This document shows, piece by piece, positions 14,473-22,106 of a DNA stretch of 32,559 nucleotides. The notes under the pieces were generated by a model that was given only the letters and a program-made list of their open reading frames with translations, had not been told where the DNA came from and ran no database searches. Location: assembly GCA_902760955.1 (NCBI GenBank), contig CACWIG010000019.1, forward strand, positions 1 through 32,559, read 5' to 3'. Each line of letters opens with the position of its first letter. Positions within the stretch are counted from its first letter, which is position 1. A program made the position numbers and the translations under genes. The DNA comes from an uncultured Ruminococcus sp. Lineage in GTDB: Bacteria > Bacillota > Clostridia > Monoglobales > Monoglobaceae.

Positions 14473-15282
14473 ATGAAAAAATTATTAGCTTTATTACTTG
14501 TATGTGTAATGGCAATATCTTTTGCGGCTTGTGGCAATACTGCTCCTGCAACAGATAACAACGAAACAGCAACTGCACAGAGCGACCTTGATTACATTAA
14601 GGAAAAAGGTACTTTAGTAGTTGGTATTACTGATTTTGAGCCTATGGACTACAAAGATGACCAGGGAAATTGGATTGGCTTTGATGCTGACCTTGCAAAA
14701 GCATTTGCAGAAAGCCTTGGCGTTGAAATTGAATTTGCTGAAATCGAATGGGGTAACAAAATCTTAGAGTTAAACGGCAAATCTATTGACTGTGTTTGGA
14801 ATGGTATGACACTTACAGATGAAGTAACATCTTCTATGGATTGTTCAATTCCTTACTGCAACAATCAGCAGGTTGTTGTAGTTCCTGCTGAAAAGGCTGC
14901 TGACTATCAGACAGCGGACAGCTGTAAGGAACTTAACTTTGCAGTAGAAGAAGGTTCAGCAGGTGAAGATATGGCAAAGGAAAACGGCTTTAACTACACT
15001 GCCGTTAAGGATCAGGCTACTGCTGTTATGGAGGTTGCTTCAGGTACAAGTGATGCCGCTATTATTGACTCACTTATGGCTGCTGCTATGGTTGGCGAAG
15101 GTACAGGCTATGAGAGCTTAACTTATACTGTTGGTCTTAACAGTGAGGAATACGGCGTTGGTTTCCGTAAAGGTTCTGAGCTTAAAGCTATGCTCGATAA
15201 GTTCTTTGAAGATGCAAAGGCAAGCGGTCAGCTTAAGGAAGTTGCTGAAAAGTACGGCGTTCAGGCTGCTCTTATTAAATAA
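14473..15282 (+). CDS. Amino-acid ABC transporter substrate-binding lipoprotein
   Basis: A family 3 solute-binding protein of 269 residues. The N-terminus is a lipoprotein signal, basic MKK then a hydrophobic stretch ending in the lipobox SFAAC with Cys20 as the lipidated residue. A short Thr/Asn/Ala linker follows, then the periplasmic-binding fold: GTLVVGITDFEPMDYKD, WIGFDADLAKAFAESLGV, and the ligand-region motif WNGMTLTDE. The C-terminus has VGFRKGSELKAMLDKFFEDA and the final YGV. Family 3 proteins bind polar or charged amino acids or cystine; the exact ligand is not readable. A good ribosome site (GGAAAGGG) precedes the ATG. The permease and ATPase genes follow, with hairpins in the gap that may raise the lipoprotein's mRNA level relative to them. 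Confidence 0.93.
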   Translation: MKKLLALLLVCVMAISFAACGNTAPATDNNETATAQSDLDYIKEKGTLVVGITDFEPMDYKDDQGNWIGFDADLAKAFAESLGVEIEFAEIEWGNKILELNGKSIDCVWNGMTLTDEVTSSMDCSIPYCNNQQVVVVPAEKAADYQTADSCKELNFAVEEGSAGEDMAKENGFNYTAVKDQATAVMEVASGTSDAAIIDSLMAAAMVGEGTGYESLTYTVGLNSEEYGVGFRKGSELKAMLDKFFEDAKASGQLKEVAEKYGVQAALIK

Positions 15283-15308
15283 TATCAGATTATTAAAAGA
15301 CAATCCCT

Positions 15309-15379
15309 CGCTCCCTTTATAACAGGGAGCGATAATGGGGTTGTCGCTTTGTGATAGCTCCTCTCTATAATTTGGGAGC
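15309..15379 (+). promoter_or_regulatory. Two hairpins between binding-protein and permease genes
   Basis: Hairpin 1 pairs CGCTCCCT (15309-15316) with AGGGAGCG (15324-15331) and has no T tract, so mRNA stabilisation or partial attenuation is likelier than full termination. Hairpin 2 pairs GCTCC (15357-15361) with GGAGC (15375-15379) and would cover a GGGAG that could serve as ribosome site for an alternative GTG start at 15384. The two share GCTCC/GGGAGC arms, so alternative pairing is possible. Confidence 0.5.
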
Positions 15380-15419
15380 CTTTGTGTTGAATGTTATAAA
15401 AAGGAATGAATTTGAACAT

Positions 15420-16112
15420 ATGCAACTCATAAATAGAATTATTGAACAATTCCCCATAGTTTTTCCCGCACTTAACGTGGGCTTTTTGCAGACGCTTAAA
15501 TTGTTTGCAATTACACTTGTGGGTGCATTGCCGTTGGGACTTATAATTTCCTTTGGTTCAATGACCAAATTTAAGCCAATCAGCTTGCTGACAAAGGTTG
15601 TAGTGTGGATAGTTAGAGGTTCGCCGTTAATGTTACAGCTTATGATTATCTATTATTTACCTGGACTTGTAGGCAAGAATATTTGGGGAGGCGGAGAAAG
15701 CGGCAGATTTATCGCCGCCGCAATTGCATTTATTATGAACTATGCTTGCTACTTCTCTGAGATATACCGAGGAGGAATACAAGGTGTTCCCGTAGGTCAG
15801 CAGGAGGCAGGACAAGTTTTGGGACTTACCAAGACACAGGTGTTCTTTAAGGTAACCCTTTTGCAGATGGTTAAAAGAATTGTACCACCTATGTCAAACG
15901 AGATAATAACTCTTGTCAAAGATACTTCTCTTGCACGTATTATTGCCCTGCAGGAGATTATTTGGGCAGGCGGTGCTTTTATGAAAAGCTCCCACGGAAT
16001 ACAAGGTCAGATTTGGCCATTGTTCTTTACAGGCGTCTATTATCTGGCTTTCTGCGGTATACTGACTTTGTTGTTCGGCTACATAGAAAAGAAGCTTAGC
16101 TACTTTGAGTAA
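15420..16112 (+). CDS. Amino-acid ABC transporter permease
   Basis: A HisM/GlnP-type inner-membrane permease of 230 residues from the ATG at 15420. It has about five hydrophobic helices and the TL-KLFAIT / GALPLGLI first segment. RGSPLMLQLMIIYYLPGL is typical of this family, and the cytoplasmic EAA loop (QEAGQVLGLTKTQVFFKV..PP) contacts the ATPase. The start is uncertain: the frame is open back to GTG at 15351, GTG at 15384 has GGGAG six bases before it, and 15420 has only a distant AAAAGGA. I chose 15420 from the family's usual length. It ends 17 bp before the ATPase gene. Confidence 0.87.
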   Translation: MQLINRIIEQFPIVFPALNVGFLQTLKLFAITLVGALPLGLIISFGSMTKFKPISLLTKVVVWIVRGSPLMLQLMIIYYLPGLVGKNIWGGGESGRFIAAAIAFIMNYACYFSEIYRGGIQGVPVGQQEAGQVLGLTKTQVFFKVTLLQMVKRIVPPMSNEIITLVKDTSLARIIALQEIIWAGGAFMKSSHGIQGQIWPLFFTGVYYLAFCGILTLLFGYIEKKLSYFE

Positions 16113-16129
16113 GGGGGAGGTTTTAAATT

Positions 16130-16912
16130 ATGATACTTGAAATCAAAGACCTTTACAAAAGTTTTGGCCGTACAGATGTATTAAAAGGTGTCAACTTTTC
16201 AATGGAAGAGGGAGAAGTTCTTTCTATCCTCGGTTCATCGGGAAGCGGTAAAACTACCTTGCTTCGCTGTATTAATTTTTTGGAGAGAGCCGATAAAGGT
16301 CAAATTCTTTTAGATGGCGAATTGTTATTTGACGCCGCTGAAGAAAAGACGGCAAAGGCTAAGGAAATCAGAAAGAAACAGCTTAATTTTGGGTTGGTTT
16401 TTCAGGATTTTAATCTTTTCCCTCAGTACAGCGTAATAGAAAATGTAATGCTTGCACCTAAACTTCTTGCAAAGGAAGAACCTGATTTTAAAATAAATAA
16501 AAATCAGATTTATGAGGAAATTCGACACAACGCAGAGGAAATTCTTGACAGAGTGGGGTTGTCCGAAAAACTCGACAACTACCCTTGCGAGCTATCGGGA
16601 GGACAGAAACAGAGGGTGTCTATCGCCCGTGCGTTAGCTCTCAAACCGAGAATTTTGTTTTTTGATGAGCCTACCTCGGCACTCGACCCCGAGCTTACAG
16701 GCGAGATTTTAAAGGTTATTCGCTCACTTGCGGCACAGAATATTACAATGGTTATCGTCACTCACGAAATTGACTTTGCTTATTCTGTAAGTGATAAAAT
16801 TATATTTATGTCAGATGGTGTTGTTATAGAGTCAGGTACACCTGACCAGGTTATAAACAACGCATCAAACGAAAGAACCAAGATGTTTTTGCAAAAGTTG
16901 AGCGAAAAATAG
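16130..16912 (+). CDS. Amino-acid ABC transporter ATP-binding protein
   Basis: A GlnQ/HisP-type ATPase of 260 residues that powers the preceding permease. Walker A is GSSGSGKT (residues 35-42), the Q-loop is LVFQDFNLFPQYSVIENV, the ABC signature LSGGQKQR starts at 155, Walker B is ILFFDEP with D179/E180, the D-loop SALDPE and the switch His in VTHEIDFA. It carries a somewhat longer insert between Q-loop and signature (KEEPDFKINKNQIYEE) than minimal members. GGGGGAGG lies at good distance before the ATG. It closes the transporter operon; 16913-17074 downstream is AT-rich with no clear terminator, and a TATAAT at 16991-16996 could belong to the gap promoter, but no -35 box fits well. Confidence 0.95.
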   Translation: MILEIKDLYKSFGRTDVLKGVNFSMEEGEVLSILGSSGSGKTTLLRCINFLERADKGQILLDGELLFDAAEEKTAKAKEIRKKQLNFGLVFQDFNLFPQYSVIENVMLAPKLLAKEEPDFKINKNQIYEEIRHNAEEILDRVGLSEKLDNYPCELSGGQKQRVSIARALALKPRILFFDEPTSALDPELTGEILKVIRSLAAQNITMVIVTHEIDFAYSVSDKIIFMSDGVVIESGTPDQVINNASNERTKMFLQKLSEK

Positions 16913-17074
16913 TGATTAATAAAATATTTTTCAAAAATTTTAAAAGTTTTTTAAAAAAAGACTTGTATATTTCATCAAAATAAGGTAAAATATAATTTAG
17001 TGGAAAATTTAACAAAGTTTTTCACTTGACTTATAAAAATAATTATTATACATTTATTTCAGGAGGTTTTTACT

Positions 17075-18109
17075 ATGTCAGTAAAAGTTGCTATTAATGG
17101 TTTTGGACGTATCGGTCGTTTGGCTTTCCGTCAGATGTTCGGTGCAGAAGGTTATGATGTTGTTGCTATCAACGACTTAACAAAGCCCTCTATGCTTGCA
17201 GACTTATTAAAGTATGACACAGCACAGGGTGGTTATTGTGGAAAGATTGGCGAAAATCTTCACACAGTAGAAGCTGATGATGAAGCAGGTACAATCACAG
17301 TTGATGGTAAGACATTAAAGATTTATGCTATGGCTAATGCTGCTGAACTTCCTTGGGGCGAAATCGGTGTTGACGTTGTTCTCGAATGCACAGGTTTCTA
17401 CTGCTCAAAGGAAAAGTCACAGGCTCACATTGATGCTGGTGCTAAGAAGGTTGTTATTTCTGCTCCTGCAGGCAGTGACCTTAAGACTATCGTTTACAGC
17501 GTAAACGAAAATACATTGACAGCTGATGATACAATCATCTCAGCCGCTTCTTGTACAACAAACTGTCTTGCTCCTATGGCTAAGGCTCTTAACGAGTACG
17601 CTCCTATTCAGTCAGGTATTATGTCAACAATCCACGCTTACACAGGCGATCAGATGATTCTTGACGGTCCTCACAGAAAGGGCGATATGAGACGTGCAAG
17701 AGCAGGTGCTGCTAACATCGTTCCTAACTCAACAGGTGCTGCAAAGGCTATCGGCCTTGTTATCCCTGAACTCAACGGCAAGCTCATCGGTTCAGCTCAG
17801 CGTGTTCCTGTTCCTACAGGTTCTACTACAATCCTTACAGCTGTTGTTAAGGGTATCGACGTTACACCTGAAGCTATCAACGCTGCTATGAAGGCTGCTG
17901 CTTCTGAGTCATTCGGTTACAACGAAGATCCTATCGTTTCTTCAGATGTTATCGGTATGAAGTATGGTTCACTCTTTGATGCTACTCAGACAATGGTTTC
18001 AAAGATTTCTGATGACCTTTATGAAGTTCAGGTTGTTTCTTGGTATGACAATGAAAACAGCTACACAAGCCAGATGGTTAGAACAATCAAGTACTTCGCT
18101 GAAATCTAA
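17075..18109 (+). CDS. gap: Glyceraldehyde-3-phosphate dehydrogenase, type I
   Basis: A 344-residue phosphorylating GAPDH converting glyceraldehyde 3-phosphate, phosphate and NAD to 1,3-bisphosphoglycerate. The Rossmann start is [18 protein letters not shown], the catalytic Cys is C160 in [17 protein letters not shown], and [39 protein letters not shown] and [17 protein letters not shown] follow as expected. An ideal AGGAGG sits before the ATG. Codon use looks more biased than in neighbours (repeated gct, gtt, aag, tca/tct, few rare codons), as expected for a highly expressed glycolytic gene. It is monocistronic, closed by a strong terminator. pgk and tpi are not adjacent. Confidence 0.97.
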   Translation: MSVKVAINGFGRIGRLAFRQMFGAEGYDVVAINDLTKPSMLADLLKYDTAQGGYCGKIGENLHTVEADDEAGTITVDGKTLKIYAMANAAELPWGEIGVDVVLECTGFYCSKEKSQAHIDAGAKKVVISAPAGSDLKTIVYSVNENTLTADDTIISAASCTTNCLAPMAKALNEYAPIQSGIMSTIHAYTGDQMILDGPHRKGDMRRARAGAANIVPNSTGAAKAIGLVIPELNGKLIGSAQRVPVPTGSTTILTAVVKGIDVTPEAINAAMKAAASESFGYNEDPIVSSDVIGMKYGSLFDATQTMVSKISDDLYEVQVVSWYDNENSYTSQMVRTIKYFAEI

Positions 18110-18130
18110 TCTAAGCATTTATACATTATT

Positions 18131-18162
18131 AAAACCTCCGACGTTGTGTCGGAGGTTTTTTT
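18131..18162 (+). terminator. Terminator after gap
   Basis: AAAACCTCCGAC (18131-18142) pairs perfectly with GTCGGAGGTTTT (18148-18159), followed by more T. A textbook Rho-independent terminator. Confidence 0.95.
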
Positions 18163-18227
18163 ATGTAAAAATCCTGCAAATCAATTTTTTATCACTGTTG
18201 TGAATATAATATGTTATCATTATAATA

Positions 18228-18375
18228 AAAAGGGCTGCTAAAAAAGTACTTTTCGGGACGTCGAGGACGCCGTCCCCTACAATTTATTTTGTATGATAAT
18301 TAGATTTCACACAAAATGTAGGTTTTGGCAGTTCTCGACAAACCTCTATGTCATACTTTTTTAACAATCCCTTTT
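18228..18375. mobile_element. MITE-like inverted-repeat element
   Basis: The ends share AAAAGGG, a short mismatch, then TAAAAAAGTA (18228-18248) and its inverted copy (18354-18375). The pairing continues inward in pieces: CGTCGAG near 18260 against CTCGACA near 18334, and CTACA..TTTTGT against ACAAAATGTAG. Inside is a GC-rich GGGACG..CGTCCC hairpin (18255-18276). The whole 148 bp can fold as one long imperfect hairpin and has no gene. I recall the GGACGTCGAGGACGCCGTCC core as a repeated motif in gut Clostridia, which cannot be checked here. No clear target-site duplication. Together with the gap terminator it fills 18110-18415. Confidence 0.55.
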
Positions 18376-18415
18376 CGTGTTACTGTAATTAAGAATTTTA
18401 ATGTAATTGCAAATA

Positions 18416-20032
18416 TTATTTTCTGTTTTTCAAAGCGTGCTTTTTAGTAAGTTTCTGCACTGCTTCCAAAAGTCCAGGAGTTTGAAGGTCTGATTCCTTC
18501 AAATATAATGAAACTTCACCAACTGTTTCCATCTCTTCGAAGAAGTCAATTGCACCTTCGTATGATTGAGTTGAGCAGGTAACGTGGTCTGAATCAATAG
18601 GCAAGCCCATACCGACTGCACGTGCAATTCTGCCTCTTATTTGCATTTCTTCAAGTCCGTGGCAAGGAAGAGCAGTAAAATCGTTGAGTCTTATAGCGGA
18701 TTGATATTTGATGAAATATGGATTTACACTCTGATTGAGTAGCATCGCATCAGGCTTAACTGCACGCATTGCCTCGGCGACCATTCTGTAACGCTCAAGA
18801 ATATAACCAACTCCGTAATGGGAACACTCAGGCTTAGTTGGGTAGAGTGCTGTAAAGTCGAATTTTATTCCGTCAGCATTATAGCATCCAGGGTCAGACG
18901 AAAGCATACGGTGTGCGTCCTCGCGAAGTCTTTCTGCCCATTCTTTTGAGTCAATTTTTTGTAATTGGTTAGAAGTCATTTCGTTTTCAGGAAGTCCGTG
19001 TCCCTCGGTGCAAACCCATAACAGAACGTAACGACCTTTAGCGTGTTGACTGTCCACAAACTCGCGTAAGTCTTGCCAACGTTCACAAGCCTTCCAAATG
19101 CCGTGCTTTTTTGAGTCACCCCAAAAATCATCAATTATAACTATGTCGTATTCAATATCATTGTTGTCAAGCATTGCAAGATTTGTGTCGTAGAGTTCAC
19201 GATCAGGTGCAGTACCTCTCTGCCAATGCCAACCACATACTGAAACACCCGAATGCCAATCGTAGATTTTTTGTGGCTTTTCAACCTTTCCGCATTCGAG
19301 CAGATGCTCTGTATGACGTTCAAATACCTCAAACTCGTCCTTCATAGCAAATCTCATAACAAGTACAGGAATTGACAGACTTTTGCAGGCAGGCATACAG
19401 CCGTTGTATATAACACGCCAGCAGAAATCGCGGCCTACGCCCGGGGCAGAACCAAAGCCTGCAAAGTTGAGTTCGTTTTCATATGGCTCAAGAGCAAAAC
19501 CCATCCATTCAGAATTGTCCTGCTGTGCCGAAAAACACCAGGGAGCAGGAGTCATCAAGCCGGGACAGAGGTCAACTGCAGTTTCGGGACGAAGATAATG
19601 ACCGACAGGGATATGAAAGTCAGGTTGTGACGGTGAGAATACCTTGTTGGTATATAACTTTGAGCCACGACCAATATAGAATGTATCAGGGGATATTTCG
19701 TCGCCGTTTCTGTCGGCTTTTACCTCAATTCTGTCTATAAAGAATGTGATAGCAAGGCGAACTCCGTCTTCACAGCTATATATAAACTCAATTTGTTCGC
19801 CCTTTCCTGCGAGCTCTTTATCGCCTGTTTCAAGGGTAAATTCACCCGGTTTTTCAGAGAAACCTGCATCAGGATAAAATATCAAATCGGGTGTTTGAGA
19901 GCCTTTTGCATAAATGTGAATAGGACCTCCGCGTTCTTTTATCAGACAGGTGTATGATGGAGAAACAAGGTCAAGTGTACCGTGTCCGCGAGAATAGTAC
20001 CATCTTAGTATTTCAGTTTCTTTGTTCTTCAT
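18416..20032 (-). CDS. Clan GH-D glycoside hydrolase, alpha-galactosidase-like
   Basis: A 538-residue protein without signal peptide. The N-terminal half looks like an all-beta domain. From about residue 258 a TIM-barrel of GH27/GH36 character begins: DWHSGVSVCGWHWQRG, then VIIDDFWGD (D301/D302, like the IDDGW substrate-binding motif), YVLLWVCTEGHG, and DGIKFDFTALYP with D392 at the nucleophile position. RLNDFTALPCHG follows, with D451 a candidate acid/base. The match to GH36 is by these motifs only, so the sugar specificity is open; an alpha-galactoside is the most common case. A GAAAGGAAA ribosome site precedes the ATG. The gene diverges from an AraC-type regulator through adjoining promoters, so regulation by that protein is likely. 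Confidence 0.72.
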   Translation of the reverse strand: MKNKETEILRWYYSRGHGTLDLVSPSYTCLIKERGGPIHIYAKGSQTPDLIFYPDAGFSEKPGEFTLETGDKELAGKGEQIEFIYSCEDGVRLAITFFIDRIEVKADRNGDEISPDTFYIGRGSKLYTNKVFSPSQPDFHIPVGHYLRPETAVDLCPGLMTPAPWCFSAQQDNSEWMGFALEPYENELNFAGFGSAPGVGRDFCWRVIYNGCMPACKSLSIPVLVMRFAMKDEFEVFERHTEHLLECGKVEKPQKIYDWHSGVSVCGWHWQRGTAPDRELYDTNLAMLDNNDIEYDIVIIDDFWGDSKKHGIWKACERWQDLREFVDSQHAKGRYVLLWVCTEGHGLPENEMTSNQLQKIDSKEWAERLREDAHRMLSSDPGCYNADGIKFDFTALYPTKPECSHYGVGYILERYRMVAEAMRAVKPDAMLLNQSVNPYFIKYQSAIRLNDFTALPCHGLEEMQIRGRIARAVGMGLPIDSDHVTCSTQSYEGAIDFFEEMETVGEVSLYLKESDLQTPGLLEAVQKLTKKHALKNRK

Positions 20033-20057
20033 TTTAAATTTCCTTTCTTTGATTTAT

Positions 20058-20073
20058 CAGACATATATGTCTG
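20058..20073. promoter_or_regulatory. Perfect 16-bp palindrome in the glycosidase leader (possible operator)
   Basis: CAGACATATATGTCTG is its own reverse complement. It lies between the predicted start site of the glycosidase transcript (about 20088) and its ribosome site, where a bound repressor would block transcription. AraC-type proteins more often bind direct repeats, so a different repressor is also possible. Confidence 0.5.
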
Positions 20074-20094
20074 TTTCCGTATTTTTATAAAAGA

Positions 20095-20123
20095 ATTATA
20101 GCATTAGGTACTTATTATGTCTA
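20095..20123 (-). promoter_or_regulatory. Promoter of the glycosidase gene
   Basis: On the minus strand TAGACA (20123-20118) and TATAAT (20100-20095) are spaced by 17 bp. Its -35 box directly abuts that of the divergent regulator promoter. Confidence 0.75.
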
Positions 20124-20153
20124 TTGACTAACTGCATATAAATATGGTATAAT
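20124..20153 (+). promoter_or_regulatory. Promoter of the AraC-type regulator
   Basis: TTGACT (20124-20129) and TATAAT (20148-20153) with an 18-bp spacer and a TG extension before the -10. Transcription would begin near 20160, leaving a leader of only about 14 bases with GAGG just inside it. Confidence 0.75.
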
Positions 20154-20173
20154 TTCACATTGAGGTGAATGTT

Positions 20174-20995
20174 ATGGAAATAGAAAAATTAAATCGAATT
20201 GCAGTTTCAAGCGGTGACACTGATTATGACTTGAGTGTTTACTCTATCGGTCTTGAACAGACAGCACCTAATAAAAAGGTAGGTCCGTGCGTTAGAAATA
20301 AATATGTAATTCATTATGTTCTCGGCGGAAGCGGAGTTTTTAACGGTAAAAATATTAGCCGCGGCAGCGGATTTTTGATTTGTCCTGACAAACAGTGCAG
20401 CTATTCATCTGATATAAACTCACCTCTAAAATATGGTTGGATTTCCTTTTTTGGCAACAAAGCCGACATTATGTTAAAAAATGCAGGGTTTACTCTGGAA
20501 AATCAGATATTTGAATGTAATTGGATTAATCAACTTGATGAGATATTTGAACAGTTATGCTCCACACGTCAATGTGTAGACACAAATGAATATTTGCGAG
20601 GATGTTTTCATATTCTTTTTTCTTTTCATATTAAGGCACATAAAGACAGAAATAAAATTGAAACTCGCCGCAATGTTCGAAAGGAGCATATAGATATTGC
20701 CATTGAGTATATTAAGAATAATTACAGCAGAAAGCTTACTGTTGCTGAGGTTGCTGAAAGACTTTATATCTCACCTCACTATCTTTCCAATCTTTTTCAC
20801 GAGGAATTAAAAATTTCGCCACAGCAGTATATTATAAATATACGTATGAAACGTGCGGTTGAACTTCTCGGTATCAAGAAGTTAATGATTACTGATGTTG
20901 CACACTCGGTAGGCTACAGCGATTCACTCAATTTCTCTAAGGCGTTCAAGAAATTCTATGGTGTTTCTCCACGGCGGTATCGCGATATGCTCTAA
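20174..20995 (+). CDS. AraC-family transcriptional regulator
   Basis: A 273-residue regulator from the ATG at 20174, with GAGG eight bases before it; a GTG three codons upstream overlaps that site. Residues 1-150 form a cupin-like sugar-sensing domain (NKYVIHYVLGGSGVFNGKNI, SGFLICPDKQCSYSSD). The C-terminal 100 residues carry two helix-turn-helix units: HIDIAIEYIKNNYSRKLTV with VAERLYISPHYLSNLFHEEL, and MITDVAHSVGYSDSLNFSKA with the FKKFYGVSPRRYR tail that defines the family. It diverges from the glycosidase gene and probably activates it on sensing the matching oligosaccharide. The next gene starts 85 bp further on, behind a long AT hairpin. Confidence 0.93.
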   Translation: MEIEKLNRIAVSSGDTDYDLSVYSIGLEQTAPNKKVGPCVRNKYVIHYVLGGSGVFNGKNISRGSGFLICPDKQCSYSSDINSPLKYGWISFFGNKADIMLKNAGFTLENQIFECNWINQLDEIFEQLCSTRQCVDTNEYLRGCFHILFSFHIKAHKDRNKIETRRNVRKEHIDIAIEYIKNNYSRKLTVAEVAERLYISPHYLSNLFHEELKISPQQYIINIRMKRAVELLGIKKLMITDVAHSVGYSDSLNFSKAFKKFYGVSPRRYRDML

Positions 20996-21004
20996 TATTG
21001 CTCA

Positions 21005-21061
21005 AATTATAATTTTGATATTTATATTATTTTTGTAAATAATATAAAGAAAATTATAATT
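21005..21061 (+). promoter_or_regulatory. Long A/T-only nested hairpin before tepA
   Basis: Outer arms AATTATAATTTT (21005-21016) and AAAATTATAATT (21050-21061) and inner arms TTTATATTATTT (21021-21032) and AAATAATATAAA (21037-21048) are all perfect, giving 24 base pairs around a TTGT loop. The stem ends a few bases before the GGAAGGA ribosome site of tepA. It may serve as a weak terminator, RNA stabiliser or thermosensitive structure. Confidence 0.6.
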
Positions 21062-21079
21062 ACGGAAGGATTGACTATT

Positions 21080-21754
21080 TTGAGCGAAAACAAAAACAAT
21101 GATAAAAATCGGGATATGATTAAGGATATGGCAAGTGTTGAGGTAAGTTGCAGAGCAGGCAGGATATACTGCCTTACAATAGTTGGCGAAATTGAGGGAC
21201 ATATAACAGCACCAAATAATTGCAAAGCAACAAAATATGAGCATATCATTCCTGAGCTTGTCAGGATAGAAGAGGACAAAGAAGTGGACGGACTTCTCAT
21301 AATGCTAAATACTGTCGGCGGTGACGTTGAAGCAGGGCTTGCTATGGCAGAGCTTATCGCAAGTATGAAAAAGCCAACGGTTTCAATCGTGTTGGGCGGC
21401 GGACACAGTATAGGAGTTCCCCTTGCTGTTTCTGCGAAAAGGTCGTTAATTGTACCTTCTGCAACAATGACTGTGCATCCCATAAGGACAAACGGCGTTG
21501 TTATAACCGCACCGCAGACATTTGAGCAAATGACTAAACTTCAAGAAAGATTGATTAACTTTGTTGCAATACATTCAAATATAAAAGAAGATAAGTTCAG
21601 GGATATGATGCTGAACTGCGAAAATATTTCAAATGATATTGGAACTGTTCTATATGGTGAGGAAGCAGTAAAGTGCGGCTTGATTGATTGTGTAGGCGGA
21701 ATTGCTCAGGCAGTTGATGCTATCGGCGAAATGGTAAACAACAAAAAAATTTAA
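21080..21754 (+). CDS. tepA: ClpP-like serine protease, TepA family
   Basis: A 224-residue cytosolic protein of the ClpP/crotonase fold, similar to Bacillus translocation-enhancing protein TepA. Visible are GEIEGHITAPNNCKATKYEHI, LLIMLNTVGGDVEAGLAMAELI, Ser110 in GGGHSIGVP as the nucleophile, His133 in TMTVHPIR, and D186 in NDIGTVLYGEEAVKCGLID, which together match the ClpP triad order and spacing. TTG at 21080 is the preferred start, nine bases after GGAAGGA; the TTG at 21071 touches that site. In Bacillus, TepA has been linked to protein export and signal peptide degradation. The next gene has its own promoter. Confidence 0.87.
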   Translation: MSENKNNDKNRDMIKDMASVEVSCRAGRIYCLTIVGEIEGHITAPNNCKATKYEHIIPELVRIEEDKEVDGLLIMLNTVGGDVEAGLAMAELIASMKKPTVSIVLGGGHSIGVPLAVSAKRSLIVPSATMTVHPIRTNGVVITAPQTFEQMTKLQERLINFVAIHSNIKEDKFRDMMLNCENISNDIGTVLYGEEAVKCGLIDCVGGIAQAVDAIGEMVNNKKI

Positions 21755-21771
21755 ATTTTTTCAAAATATGC

Positions 21772-21800
21772 TTGACATTGCTGTGAATAATAAGTATAAT
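21772..21800 (+). promoter_or_regulatory. Consensus promoter of rpsU
   Basis: Perfect TTGACA (21772-21777) and TATAAT (21795-21800) at the optimal 17-bp spacing, suiting a highly expressed ribosomal gene. A leader of about 60 bases follows before GGGGAGG. Confidence 0.92.
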
Positions 21801-21867
21801 TGAATGGTAGAATTTTTTTCACCTTGACATCTTAGTGTTGACCATACTTGGAGGGGAGGTAGTACCA

Positions 21868-22044
21868 TTGGCTGAAATCAGAGTAAAAGATAACGAATCA
21901 TTAGATAGTGCACTCAGACGTTTTAAGCGTTCTTGTGCTAAGGCAGGTGTGTTATCCGAAGTTAGAAAGAGAGAACACTACGAAAAGCCCAGCGTAAGAC
22001 GTAAGAAAAAGTCCGAGGCTGCAAGAAAGCGTAAATTCAGATAG
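21868..22044 (+). CDS. rpsU: 30S ribosomal protein S21
   Basis: A 58-residue basic protein matching bS21: [20 protein letters not shown], then [20 protein letters not shown] and an Arg/Lys-rich tail [18 protein letters not shown] at 21868 is the start: GGGGAGG (21853-21859) lies eight bases upstream and the family begins at this residue. The frame is open 11 codons further but without a ribosome site. Its own consensus promoter and terminator make it monocistronic, with probable read-through into the endonuclease gene behind. Confidence 0.96.
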   Translation: MAEIRVKDNESLDSALRRFKRSCAKAGVLSEVRKREHYEKPSVRRKKKSEAARKRKFR

Positions 22045-22053
22045 TATTCTATC

Positions 22054-22081
22054 GGCGAGGGACTAAACCCTCGCCTTTTTT
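22054..22081 (+). terminator. Terminator after rpsU
   Basis: GGCGAGGG (22054-22061) pairs perfectly with CCCTCGCC (22068-22075), followed by TTTTTT. No separate promoter is visible before the next gene, so some read-through probably feeds it. Confidence 0.95.
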
Positions 22082-22106
22082 CATACATTAAAGAGGGTAT
22101 AAGATT

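Noticed and set aside
17026-17049. TTGACT and TATTAT just before gap as its promoter
   Set aside because: The spacer is only 12 bp, too short for sigma-A. The upstream TATAAT at 16991 also lacks a well-placed -35, so no gap promoter is claimed.
19383-19740. Plus-strand open frames inside the glycosidase gene
   Set aside because: Antisense shadows of a well-supported minus-strand enzyme, without ribosome sites or recognisable domains.
21801-21867. Riboswitch or autoregulatory structure in the rpsU leader
   Set aside because: TTGAC occurs twice in the leader, but I found no convincing stem or known motif.
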